Shown here: positions 8,186 to 16,428 of the stretch, in pieces
Position numbering within the stretch: the first letter of the stretch is position 1
Layout of the letters: each line of letters begins with the position of its first letter
Assembly (NCBI GenBank): GCA_009908725.1
Contig: JAAAOT010000147.1
Coordinates: 1-47,244 of the forward strand
Direction of reading: 5' to 3'
DNA: 47,244 nt
DNA from: Bacteroidota bacterium
Lineage (GTDB): Bacteria > Bacteroidota > Rhodothermia > Rhodothermales > Salinibacteraceae
Program-made: the position numbers and the translations under genes
The notes under the pieces: generated by a model
What the model saw: the letters and a program-made list of their open reading frames with translations, nothing else
Told to the model about the DNA's origin: nothing
The model's database searches: none

Positions 8186-9010
8186 CTAAATATCTCCGAG
8201 CGCAGGAGACGGGACCCAGCCAACACGCCCGGCCGGGTCTTCGATACGGCTCCAGCCGTCCTGCTCAGACTGCAGCAGGACGATTGTCCCCTCCACCAGG
8301 ACGGTGTCCGCCCCCGACCCCGCCATGACGGCGGTGGTGTCGGTGCGAGCGAGGGGCGTTCCGGTCGGCATGCCGGGCTCCGCATGCACCGGCACGCGAT
8401 CGACGAGCACGACCGCCCGCCGGTCGAGTGACTGAACATAGTCAACGCCCATAGCGAGAACGGCGGTGGCTCCTCCCAGGACGGCAATCGCGAGGGCCGC
8501 GGTCGTGAGCGCGCCCGACGCCCTTTCCTCCCCCGCCGAACCGCGTTCGGCCCGACGGCGCCATCCCCAGAAGAGCAATCCGGCCGTCCAGAGCGCCACG
8601 CCACCCAGGAAGAGCGCTTTTGCGGGCCACCCCTGGACGGCGCGGGCCAGGCCACCGCGCGTTCTGCCCTGTGCGGAGGCATCGGCGCGGCTCCGGGCCA
8701 TGTTCAGGTTGTGCGCGACCCGGGCATCGGACGGCATCCGACCCCGGGCTTTTTCATAGTATCGGATGGCCCTGCCCATCTGGCCCAGGCGGTAGTGGGT
8801 GTTGCCGAGATTGTAGAACAGCGTTCCGCTCTCAAATCCGGCCGCCGCGATCGACTCATACTCCGCGGCGGCGCGGGCGTACCGTCCCTGCCGGTACGCT
8901 TCTGTTCCGTCCCGCCAGGCCTCCTGCAGAGAGTCCGGGACGGGGTCTGCCCACGCGGTCGCCGGGACGGCGAGGAGGGTGGCGAAGAAAATGAGCAGGC
9001 AGCGGGCCAT
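8186..9010 (-). CDS. batE: BatE: TPR and SH3-domain membrane protein
   Basis: This 274-residue protein has a signal-like N-terminus (LLIFFATLLAVPATAWA), TPR units in the first half (AYRQGRYARAAAEYESIAAAG, then LFYNLGNTHYRLGQMGRAIRYYEKA), two membrane segments (ALFLGGVALWTAGLLFW and LTTAALAIAVLGGATAVLAM), and a C-terminal bacterial SH3-like segment ending DGWSRIEDPAGRVGWVP. This TPR-TM-TM-SH3 plan is BatE of the Bat aerotolerance locus, and its place after batD agrees. Bat proteins are thought to form an inner-membrane and periplasmic complex affecting stress tolerance; the biochemical role is not settled. The start is the ATG at 9010. Confidence 0.88.
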   Translation of the reverse strand: MARCLLIFFATLLAVPATAWADPVPDSLQEAWRDGTEAYRQGRYARAAAEYESIAAAGFESGTLFYNLGNTHYRLGQMGRAIRYYEKARGRMPSDARVAHNLNMARSRADASAQGRTRGGLARAVQGWPAKALFLGGVALWTAGLLFWGWRRRAERGSAGEERASGALTTAALAIAVLGGATAVLAMGVDYVQSLDRRAVVLVDRVPVHAEPGMPTGTPLARTDTTAVMAGSGADTVLVEGTIVLLQSEQDGWSRIEDPAGRVGWVPSPALGDI

Positions 9011-9057
9011 GGTCGGTGGGTGCGGAACGGGGGCGGTGATGCGTCACAGTCGAGGCG

Positions 9058-10932
9058 TCAACGGTCCCCGGGGGCGGGTAGTCGGTCGTCGAAGTACCGG
9101 ATGAGCGTGCGGGTTCGCCGGAGCGCGATCTGCATGGCGTCGCGAGACGGCGAGACGGGACCGAACCGCGCCTGATCGCATGCGTCGAGCAGTTCCCGCA
9201 GGCCGTCACGGTGGTCGCGGTCGGCGCCGGCGTCCTCCAGGAAGCCGTCCAGTCGGTCCCGGGAGAATCCGGCGACGGACACGCCGGTTCGGTCCCCGAT
9301 GAATCCGAGGACGGCACGCTCAAGCATAGCGTACGCCTCGGACGCCTCCTCGGAACGGATCAGCGATTCGGCCTTCTCAAGCCGGGCATCGGCCGTCTCG
9401 CGAGCGGGCGGGGCCTGGCGTTCCCGGGTTCTCCGTACGGCAATGAGGCCGCCGGCGAGGAGAAGGGGAAGCAGAAACGCGACGTAGGGCCAGACGTGCC
9501 GGTGGAGTGGCTCGGCTTGCGCGGTGGCAAGGTCCGGAGACGCCATCGGCCCGGCAATGTCCCCGACCGGCAACCCGGCGCCGGTCGTGCCGAGCGCAGC
9601 CGGTGCCGCATCCCCGGTGACGTGGAGGGGAATGGGCTCCGTGTCGAGGGCGACGTATCGTTCGGAGGCGGGATCGAAGTAGGAAAACGTGGTCGGCGGC
9701 AGCGTGTACCGGCCGTTTTCACCCGGAACGAGGATGTAGGTGAAGGTCTTCGTGCCGCGGATCCGCGACCCGCCGCGATCCATCTCCGTTTCGACCTGTG
9801 GATCGTAGGCGTCGAATGCCGCCGGCACCTCTACCTCGGGCGGCTGCAGCGTCGCGATATTTCCATTCCCCTTCACCGTAACGCGGAGGCGAACGGTGCC
9901 CCCGACGCGTGCGGTGTCCGCGTCCACACGGGCCTCCAGTGAAAAACGGCCCACGGCCCCGCTGAACGAGGGCGGAGCGCCATCCGGAAGGTCGAGGACG
10001 TCCAGAGCGATCGACTCAGACGACAGCTTGACCGGCTCGTAGCGATTCTGCGACCGCAGCCGGTTGCGTCGGCGCGATGCGTCCGCGGAGTATGCCTCCG
10101 TTTCGATCTGAAGCGGATCCACGTTCAGCGATCCCGTTCGTGTCGGAAATACGGCCACCCGCTTCAGCACGATCGTGCGGTAGATTTCCCCGTCCACGCG
10201 GTCGTTTTCAGGAATGGGCCGGGACGCGACGTCAAGCTCCTCCCGCCAGAACCCGTTTGCATCCCATGCGCTGGCGAGACGGCTATGCCGAAGCTGTATG
10301 CCGGGACGGAAAAAGAGCCGGTATTCGATCATGGCCTGCTCATTCTGATAGACACGATCCGTGCTGGCCGTGACGTTGATGAACAGGTCGTCTGTACGGA
10401 GGGACGAAGGAGCCGGCGTTTGATCCTGCTGTCTCTGCCGGTCCGGGCCGGTCGGTCCTGCGGAAGCAGTTGGGGCCTGCGACTGGGGCACCACGCGGAC
10501 GCGCACCTCACCCGTCGTATACTCGTCGCCATCGATCACAACATCGGTCTCGCGTAGCCTCGCGATCCCGACGCGCATCGGCCGGTAGCGCCATTCGAAG
10601 GAGATCGCACGGCCCATTTTGCCGCTTTTAAACGACAGGTCGCGCCGCGTCACGGGCGTCGGATTGTTCAAGACCAGGTTGGTCGTCGGCGGCGGCTCGG
10701 GCGTTTCCACGGCCGACGGCGATATGCCGCGGACGGTGATCTTGTAGGTGACGACGTCTTCCGTGCCCACCTCCGTGCGGTCGGTCGAGGCTTCTACTTC
10801 AACATCCGACTGTGCGTACACCGGCACAGCGGCCACCAGCAGCACCCATGCCACGGCGACGGCACATGCACACCGTGCGGGCAAACGGGCCCGGCCTGAG
10901 TCGCAGCGATGGAGGGAGAAAGGCGTCTTCAT
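9058..10932 (-). CDS. batD: BatD: oxygen-tolerance family membrane protein
   Basis: This 624-residue protein has a cleavable-type signal (CAVAVAWVLLVAAVPVYAQ) followed by SDVEVEASTDRTEVGTEDVVTYKITVRG, the typical opening of BatD. The large exported part is made of beta-rich Ig-like repeats (for example NLVLNNPTPVTRRDLSFKSGKMGRAISFEW and GTKTFTYILVPGENGRYTLPP). A membrane segment lies near residue 490 (WPYVAFLLPLLLAGGLIAV), then a cytoplasmic helical tail. The length and plan fit BatD. It lies 33 bases after the BatC-like gene and 47 before batE. The start is the ATG at 10932. Confidence 0.92.
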   Translation of the reverse strand: MKTPFSLHRCDSGRARLPARCACAVAVAWVLLVAAVPVYAQSDVEVEASTDRTEVGTEDVVTYKITVRGISPSAVETPEPPPTTNLVLNNPTPVTRRDLSFKSGKMGRAISFEWRYRPMRVGIARLRETDVVIDGDEYTTGEVRVRVVPQSQAPTASAGPTGPDRQRQQDQTPAPSSLRTDDLFINVTASTDRVYQNEQAMIEYRLFFRPGIQLRHSRLASAWDANGFWREELDVASRPIPENDRVDGEIYRTIVLKRVAVFPTRTGSLNVDPLQIETEAYSADASRRRNRLRSQNRYEPVKLSSESIALDVLDLPDGAPPSFSGAVGRFSLEARVDADTARVGGTVRLRVTVKGNGNIATLQPPEVEVPAAFDAYDPQVETEMDRGGSRIRGTKTFTYILVPGENGRYTLPPTTFSYFDPASERYVALDTEPIPLHVTGDAAPAALGTTGAGLPVGDIAGPMASPDLATAQAEPLHRHVWPYVAFLLPLLLAGGLIAVRRTRERQAPPARETADARLEKAESLIRSEEASEAYAMLERAVLGFIGDRTGVSVAGFSRDRLDGFLEDAGADRDHRDGLRELLDACDQARFGPVSPSRDAMQIALRRTRTLIRYFDDRLPAPGDR

Positions 10933-10965
10933 GGATGTCGCTCTAACTGTCGCAACCGAAACAAC

Positions 10966-11685
10966 CTACCAGTCTTTCTCGACGCGCCGCGGACGCGCCT
11001 CTCGCTTCTGCACCTCTCGGAGCAACTGCTTCTCCTGACTTTCCAGCGCATCCAGGATACGATCTGCCTGTGCGCGACTCAACCGGCCGCTCCGCCCTGC
11101 CTCTCCCTCTCCGTCCCCACGTCCCTGTCCTGCATCAGGGGCATCGGAGGGGCGATCCCGCGACGGGGAGCCCGCCTCTCCCTGCATTTCAGACTCGCCG
11201 TCGTCGCTCTCTTCGCCCGGCTCGGCCTTTGCATCTTGCGGAGAGCCGCTTTCGCCGGGGGCGTCGGATCCGGATTCGTCACGAGACGGCTCCGGCGGGG
11301 GCTGTCCGGCCGCGCCCTCTCCTGCCTGCGGGTTGCCCGACTCGGACGATTCTCCCTGCTCCTGACCGGCTCCGTCCCGCCCTTCATCGCCGGGTTGCGG
11401 TCGCGCACCCATTTGCTCGCGAATCTTGTTGCGTAAGGCGAGCAGCTTCGGGTGATTGGGAGCTACCTCCAGCCCCTCCTGGATGGCCTGAAGCGCAGGT
11501 TGCTTCTGTTCCGCGACGTAGTACTGCGCCGCTTCGTGAAAGAAGGGATCGCCTCCCTGTTGGCCGCTCTCGCCCTGCGCACCGACGCTCTGCGCCGAAG
11601 CGCCCGGAGCGAGAAGGATCCCGCCCAGCAATGCCGCCATCACGGCAGACATCATCGGCCCGAATGTGGACATCCGTCGCGTCAT
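10966..11685 (-). CDS. batC: BatC-like protein, C-terminal type
   Basis: This 239-residue predicted exported protein has a leader (MMSAVMAALLGGILLAPGASAQ) and one TPR-like helix pair (FFHEAAQYYVAEQKQPALQAIQEGLEVAPNHPKL). A long Glu/Gly/Ser/Gln/Pro low-complexity block follows, about residues 90-195. It ends LSRAQADRILDALESQEKQLLREV then RRVEKDW, the conserved C-terminal signature of BatC. Ordinary BatC has the TPR array and this tail in one chain; here the preceding gene (11692..12333) supplies another TPR array, so the BatC functions look divided between two genes 6 bases apart. The start is the ATG at 11685. Confidence 0.75.
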   Translation of the reverse strand: MTRRMSTFGPMMSAVMAALLGGILLAPGASAQSVGAQGESGQQGGDPFFHEAAQYYVAEQKQPALQAIQEGLEVAPNHPKLLALRNKIREQMGARPQPGDEGRDGAGQEQGESSESGNPQAGEGAAGQPPPEPSRDESGSDAPGESGSPQDAKAEPGEESDDGESEMQGEAGSPSRDRPSDAPDAGQGRGDGEGEAGRSGRLSRAQADRILDALESQEKQLLREVQKREARPRRVEKDW

Positions 11686-11691
11686 AGGAGG

Positions 11692-12333
11692 CTACGGGAG
11701 ATCATCAATCGTCGAAACGTCTCGGAGGCGCTGTATGAAGTCGCGGTAGGCGCGAACAGTTGAATCACGCTCAAGGCCGTTCTCCATCAGAGTCAGGGCT
11801 CGCGAATAGGCCTGCTCCGCCACCAGGGCTTCTGCCTGCCGCTTCAGCCGCTCGGCGAACGCGGACGGGTCCACGTCGGGCGGTGGCGATCCACCCTGCG
11901 GGCGGCGCTCCTGGAGCTGGCGGTGGATGATTTCGTAATTGGCCCGCGCCTCCTGAAACGAGGGGTCGGCGAGCAGCGTGCGCCGGAAGAAGTCCATTGC
12001 CGTCTCCAGTGAACCGTCGCGCGCGGCGGCGTTTCCTGCGTTGTACAGCGCCCGAGCCCGCTCCTCGTCCGACAGCGCCGCTTCATGAGCCCGCGTGAAC
12101 GCGGCCTGCGCGTCGGTGAACTCGTCCTGCCGGTAGAGCGCAGCGCCCAGATTGTTCTGCAGAGCGGCGTATACCTTGCCCGTCGAATCCGGCAGGGCAG
12201 ACAGGGCCGACCGGTACGCCGATTCGGCCGCTTCGTACTCGCCCTGTTCGTACAACAGATTCCCGCGACGCCCGTCGTCCTCGGCGTCCCCACCGAGGAG
12301 TCCTACCAGCAATAGAATCCAGAGGACGGGCAT
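11692..12333 (-). CDS. TPR protein of the Bat locus, BatC N-terminal-like
   Basis: This 213-residue protein begins with a short hydrophobic anchor (MPVLWILLLVGLLGG), followed by TPR repeats: RGNLLYEQGEYEAAESAYRS, LQNNLGAALYRQDEFTDAQAAF and ALYNAGNAAARDGSLETAMDFFRRTL. A Pro-rich break follows, then another helical pair, ALVAEQAYSRALTLMENGL. This resembles the TPR half of BatC, but it lacks the BatC C-terminal signature, which is in the next gene. It lies between batB (51 bases upstream) and the BatC-like gene (6 bases downstream), so co-transcription is likely. It probably acts as a periplasmic scaffold for the VWA proteins. The start is the ATG at 12333. Confidence 0.8.
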   Translation of the reverse strand: MPVLWILLLVGLLGGDAEDDGRRGNLLYEQGEYEAAESAYRSALSALPDSTGKVYAALQNNLGAALYRQDEFTDAQAAFTRAHEAALSDEERARALYNAGNAAARDGSLETAMDFFRRTLLADPSFQEARANYEIIHRQLQERRPQGGSPPPDVDPSAFAERLKRQAEALVAEQAYSRALTLMENGLERDSTVRAYRDFIQRLRDVSTIDDLP

Positions 12334-12384
12334 GAACGGAAAGCGTGGGATCTGCGGAAAACGGACGGGGAAGCGGCAGCCCGA

Positions 12385-13404
12385 CTACGTCGCACTACGG
12401 CGGCGCTCGACAATGGCAAGCTCAACAATCAGAAGAATCAGAGCGAGCCCGAGGGGCCACTGGAAGTACTCATCGTACTCTTCAAACCGCTCAACGCCGA
12501 ACGAGCTTTTTTCTAAACGATTAAGTGCGCTCGTCAGATCCGAGAGGGCGCTCGACGTTCGGGCAATTCGGAAGTAGGCGCCGCTCTCCGCCAGCGCGGT
12601 GAGGGCCGTCTCGTCGAGCCGGGAGCGCACAATCGAGCCGTCCGGGCCCCGCTTGACGCCCATCCGGCGGCCGTCCTGCATCTCCGGTACCGGTGCCCCG
12701 TCGCGCTCCCCGACGCCGGCGGAAAAGACCTTCCAGCCGCGATCCTCGGCCATCCCCTGCAGGTCGTCGATATCACCCTCGTGGTTTTCTCCGTCGGACA
12801 CAACCAGCAGGGCGCGCGATCGGGGCTGACCGCCGGTCGTGTCGGGCCGGGTGCGATCGAATGCCTGACGGGCCGCCCGGAAGGCCGCCTCAAAGTTCGT
12901 CCCGGGCGTCGGAATCAGTGACGGCTCGGCAACGTCAAGAAACAGGCGGACCGCGTCGTAATCCGTCGTCAGCGGACACTGCACGAAGCCGTCTCCCGCG
13001 AACAAGACCAGTCCGACGCGGTCGCCGCTGAGTTCGTCCACGAGCAACTTGATCTCGTTCTTGGCGCGCTCCAGCCGGTTGGGCGCCACGTCCTCCGCAA
13101 GCATGGATTGCGATACATCCAGCGCAACAACGAGGTCGACGCCTTTCCGCTCGACTTCCTGCACGCGCGTGCCGAGGCGCGGGCCGGCCAGTGCAACTGC
13201 TGCCAGCGTGACAACCATCACCAGGAGGATGGATCGGGTGAGGCGACGCGCCGGCTGCACCGAGCGGGCGAGTTGTTGCACCGTCGAGGCGCGCCCGAAG
13301 CGTTCCGCGGTCCGGCGCCGCTGCCAGGCCGCCCACGCCACCAGCAACGCCACAGCGATGCCTCCCGTCAGAAACCAGAGGTACGTCGGGTGAAGCCAGG
13401 ACAT
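12385..13404 (-). CDS. batB: BatB: VWA-domain membrane protein
   Basis: This 339-residue protein has N-terminal membrane segments (YLWFLTGGIAVALLVAWAAW and ILLVMVVTLAAVALAG), a von Willebrand A domain, and a C-terminal membrane helix (WPLGLALILLIVELAIV). The metal-ion-dependent adhesion site DVSQS is intact (VVALDVSQSMLAEDVAPNRLERAK), as are the later VWA motifs PGTNFEAAF and VVSDGENHEGD. This is the BatB plan, with the VWA domain held at the membrane between helices. It lies 67 bases after batA, and the two are paralogues. The start is the ATG at 13404. Confidence 0.92.
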   Translation of the reverse strand: MSWLHPTYLWFLTGGIAVALLVAWAAWQRRRTAERFGRASTVQQLARSVQPARRLTRSILLVMVVTLAAVALAGPRLGTRVQEVERKGVDLVVALDVSQSMLAEDVAPNRLERAKNEIKLLVDELSGDRVGLVLFAGDGFVQCPLTTDYDAVRLFLDVAEPSLIPTPGTNFEAAFRAARQAFDRTRPDTTGGQPRSRALLVVSDGENHEGDIDDLQGMAEDRGWKVFSAGVGERDGAPVPEMQDGRRMGVKRGPDGSIVRSRLDETALTALAESGAYFRIARTSSALSDLTSALNRLEKSSFGVERFEEYDEYFQWPLGLALILLIVELAIVERRRSAT

Positions 13405-13471
13405 GGCGGGGACACGGTTCTCGTGGAAGGTTCAGCTCGCAGCAATCCGTGGGAACGCGGGGAGCCGCGGT

Positions 13472-14455
13472 CTATGGGAATCGCCGGAGGACGGTCGACT
13501 GAAGCAGGGAGCCGGCCAACAGAAGGGCGATGGCGGGAATCAAAAAGTTCGGGTAGCGCTCCTCTACGTCGGTGTAGATTCGCTCATCAATTTCGCTTTT
13601 CTCCAGCTGCCCGATCTCCTCGTAGATGTCGCGGAGCGCCCGCTTGCTCGTTGCGCGGAAATATCGGCCACCGGTCGTCCGGGCAACGGTCCGAAGCATG
13701 TCTTCGTCGATCTCGACGGGGAGCATCTGCCGCTGTTGCCCGACAAAGGGCTGGTCGATAACAAACGGCGCCGTTCCCTTGGTGCCCACGCCGATGGCGT
13801 AGACGCGCACGCCCATGGCCTGTGCCACTTCCGATGCGGTGATCGGGTCGATCTCTCCGCGGTTGTTCTGCCCGTCGGTGAGGAGGATCACGACCTTGCT
13901 CTCCGCTTCCGTGGTTTTCAGGCGGTTGACCGCCATCGCCAGGGCTGTGCCGATCGCCGTACCGTCCTGGATGACACCGACACGGACCTCCTCAAGCATC
14001 TGCTGTAGAAAATTGTAGTCCAGCGTCAGGGGGGCCTGCGTGTATGCCTTCGCCGCGAAGACGACGAGCCCGACTCGGTCCGAAGCGCGACCTTTGATGA
14101 ACTCGCCGGCGACGTCGCGGGCTGCCTCGAACCGATTCGGCCGGAAGTCCTCCGCCCGCATCGACGTCGACGTGTCGAGCACGAGCATGATGTCGATCCC
14201 CTCGGCGCTCTGCGTCCGGACCACGTCGCGTTCCTGGGGGCGGGCGAGCGCGACAATACCGAGAACGAGAGCCGCAAGCTTCAAGAGGTCGGGGACGGCC
14301 CGCAGTCGGACGCGCCACGACGGGGTTGCCGCACGGGCCGCGAAGACGTCGCTGTACTGGAGGCCGGCCGCCGTCCGGCCACGCCACCACCGCCATGCCC
14401 CCACCAGCGGCACGAGCACCAGCAACCACAGAATGTAAGGGTGTGCGAAGGTCAT
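13472..14455 (-). CDS. batA: BatA: VWA-domain membrane protein
   Basis: This 327-residue paralogue of BatB has N-terminal helices (YILWLLVLVPLVGAWRWW and LLKLAALVLGIVALA), the VWA domain with the MIDAS motif LDTSTSMRAEDFRPNRFEAAR, VGVIQDGTAIGTAL, and LLTDGQNNRGEIDP, then a C-terminal helix (LIPAIALLLAGSLLQS). The opening (FAHPYILWLL) and the phrase ALARPQ before the VWA domain are usual in BatA. It starts the batA-batB-TPR-batC-batD-batE order and follows the sirtuin gene after 96 bases. The start is the ATG at 14455. Confidence 0.93.
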   Translation of the reverse strand: MTFAHPYILWLLVLVPLVGAWRWWRGRTAAGLQYSDVFAARAATPSWRVRLRAVPDLLKLAALVLGIVALARPQERDVVRTQSAEGIDIMLVLDTSTSMRAEDFRPNRFEAARDVAGEFIKGRASDRVGLVVFAAKAYTQAPLTLDYNFLQQMLEEVRVGVIQDGTAIGTALAMAVNRLKTTEAESKVVILLTDGQNNRGEIDPITASEVAQAMGVRVYAIGVGTKGTAPFVIDQPFVGQQRQMLPVEIDEDMLRTVARTTGGRYFRATSKRALRDIYEEIGQLEKSEIDERIYTDVEERYPNFLIPAIALLLAGSLLQSTVLRRFP

Positions 14456-14551
14456 GTAGGGAGCCGTTTCTCTGTATCCATCCGATCAGGTGGCGTCCGA
14501 TACGCCGTCCCCTGTCGCCGGATGGTGGTTCGCTTCTAAACGGGGTCGTTT

Positions 14552-15298
14552 CTACGCAGCTTTGTCCAGGGACGACAGGATGGCCGGCAACACCTCGCCG
14601 GCCGGACCGGCCAGGTACTCGTCGACGTTTCCGGAGATCGGGGTTCGATCCGGGTTGACCTCGACGACGTAGGCCCCGGCTTCTTTCGCCAGCATCGGGA
14701 GGCGCGCTGCAGGGTAGACGACGGTACTCGTGCCCACGCTCAGGAAGACGTCACAGGTTGTCGTCGCCTCGCTCGCGCGATCCATGGCGTCGGGAGGAAG
14801 CATTTCCCCGAACCAGACTACATCCGGGCGAACCAGTCCCTCGCATTCCGGGCACGTGGCCGGTTGCCCGTCTTCAATCGCCGCGTCGATGCGGGCGGCG
14901 TCGACGTCCTGCTCACAGTCTGTGCAGTAGTTTCGGGTGATGTTTCCGTGGAACTCGACGACCTCCGAGCTACCGGCCCGGTTGTGCAGGTCGTCCACGT
15001 TCTGGGTGATCGTCGTCACGAGGTCCACGTGCTGTTCCAGGCGCACGAGCGCCCGGTGACCGTCGTTGGGCTCCGCGTCTTCGACGACCTGTCGGCGGTG
15101 GCGATACCAGCCCTGTACGAGTTCGGGATTTTCCAAGAACGCCTCCACGTTGGCCAGTTCCTGCGGCTCAAACTTTTCCCAGATGCCGCCGGGGTCGCGG
15201 AAGGTCGGGATGCCGCTCTCGGCCGAGATCCCGGCCCCCGTCAGAACGGCCACGCGGTCGGCGCTGCGTAGGTGATCGATGAGTGCGTCGCTGTACAT
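14552..15298 (-). CDS. cobB: NAD-dependent protein deacylase, class III sirtuin type
   Basis: Sirtuins remove acyl groups from lysines using NAD, giving nicotinamide and O-acyl-ADP-ribose. The 248-residue protein shows the NAD-binding GAGISAESGIPTFRD, TQNVDDLH, the catalytic-His motif VVEFHGN, four zinc cysteines (CTDC and CPEC) and the C-terminal GTSTVVYPAA and VVEVNPD. WYRHRR places Tyr65 and Arg68 in the YxxR pair that in CobB and SIRT5 recognises succinyl/malonyl lysine, so desuccinylase activity is plausible. It sits within the Bat locus, 14 bases from the membrane-protein gene upstream and 96 from batA, so co-transcription is likely. The start is the ATG at 15298. Confidence 0.95.
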   Translation of the reverse strand: MYSDALIDHLRSADRVAVLTGAGISAESGIPTFRDPGGIWEKFEPQELANVEAFLENPELVQGWYRHRRQVVEDAEPNDGHRALVRLEQHVDLVTTITQNVDDLHNRAGSSEVVEFHGNITRNYCTDCEQDVDAARIDAAIEDGQPATCPECEGLVRPDVVWFGEMLPPDAMDRASEATTTCDVFLSVGTSTVVYPAARLPMLAKEAGAYVVEVNPDRTPISGNVDEYLAGPAGEVLPAILSSLDKAA

Positions 15299-15312
15299 GG
15301 ACGAGCCGGAGG

Positions 15313-16377
15313 TCAGTCAGAGAGATCGTGATCGACGGTTTCGGGCGGCGTCGCGTTTCGGCCATCGCGCTCCGAGCCGGAAGAGGGGGCCGCTGCGCGC
15401 GTAGACGAGACCGTCTCCACATGCCGTGATTCGACGACCTCCACGACGTTTCGTGTTTCGCGGAGCGCCATGTCGCCGTCGTCTGCGCTCGTGCGGGCGC
15501 CGGAGAATTTCACCAGATCGGCGAGCTCCAGGACAGCGCGCACGCGGCTCGTGACAACGGGCGGGACGTCCGTGCGACGCTCCAGATGTGCCACCACCTC
15601 GCGGGTGGTGCGCTCCATCGTGGACATGTCGAGGCGCGCTCCCAGGTAGCGGCGGAGGCTATTCGAGAGCCGGACGTAAAACGGTTTCGCGTTGTCCGGG
15701 TCGGACAGGTCGACGGCCTCAAGGGCCTGTAGTTCGGCCAGGATCTGTTCGTGGGCCGTGGTGTCGGGCTGCGGTTCCTCGGGAACGGCGGGGGGCGGCT
15801 CCTCCTCCCGGCGTGTCCGCCAGAGGTACAGCAGCACTCCGATCAGGCACACGAGCGCAACGCCGAGCAGGATCCAGGGCCACCGCGGCTCCGGAAAGGT
15901 CGCCAGCGGGGCAAGACCACGCAGCCGGGTATCATCCGATGCCACCGTCGCGTACACCGGCACCTCCACCGTTGGCGTCCCACCGGTCAGCGTGTCACCG
16001 GCAGCGGTGATGACCTGGACGGGAAGGGTCGGGACGCGGGCGGTGTCGAGGGCGAACGTCGTGACGGTGTACCGCGCACTGTCGATGCGTGTGCCGGGCG
16101 CCTCTGCCCCGAGGTACCGTTCCCCGGTCTCGCGCGGTGCGACGACCTGCACGTCACCGAAGATCATCGGTCCGGCGTCGTTCTCGGGAAAGCGGATATT
16201 GACGGCAAACCCGTGCTCCGCCGTCACCACGAGCGTAAAACGCTCACCGACGGCCACGCTATCGGCCGTTGCGTACGCGTCCAGTCGTGCCGGAATCTGC
16301 TGAGCCTCTGCGTCGGAGGCACCGATGGCCGCGCCCAGCAGGACGCATCCGAGAACGAGGCGTGCGACGAAACCCAC
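15313..16377 (-). CDS. BatD/DUF4381-like single-pass membrane protein
   Basis: This 354-residue protein begins with a signal-like segment (LVLGCVLLGAAIGASDAEAQ), followed by an extracytoplasmic beta-rich part opening ARLDAYATADSVAVGERFTLVVTAEHG, much like BatD's Ig-like repeats. One membrane helix follows (WPWILLGVALVCLIGVLLYLW), then a cytoplasmic helical tail with PFYVRLSNSLRRYLGARLDMSTMERTTREV. That arrangement and the place between DUF58 and BatA match the BatD-like or DUF4381-like proteins of Bat loci. The only plausible start is GTG at 16377; I see no in-frame ATG near it. The tail from about residue 320 is low complexity. Confidence 0.7.
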   Translation of the reverse strand: MGFVARLVLGCVLLGAAIGASDAEAQQIPARLDAYATADSVAVGERFTLVVTAEHGFAVNIRFPENDAGPMIFGDVQVVAPRETGERYLGAEAPGTRIDSARYTVTTFALDTARVPTLPVQVITAAGDTLTGGTPTVEVPVYATVASDDTRLRGLAPLATFPEPRWPWILLGVALVCLIGVLLYLWRTRREEEPPPAVPEEPQPDTTAHEQILAELQALEAVDLSDPDNAKPFYVRLSNSLRRYLGARLDMSTMERTTREVVAHLERRTDVPPVVTSRVRAVLELADLVKFSGARTSADDGDMALRETRNVVEVVESRHVETVSSTRAAAPSSGSERDGRNATPPETVDHDLSD

Positions 16378-16428
16378 AGAGATCAGAGATAGGAGGGGAA
16401 ACGAAACGGGGCGCCACGGGAAGCGGAC

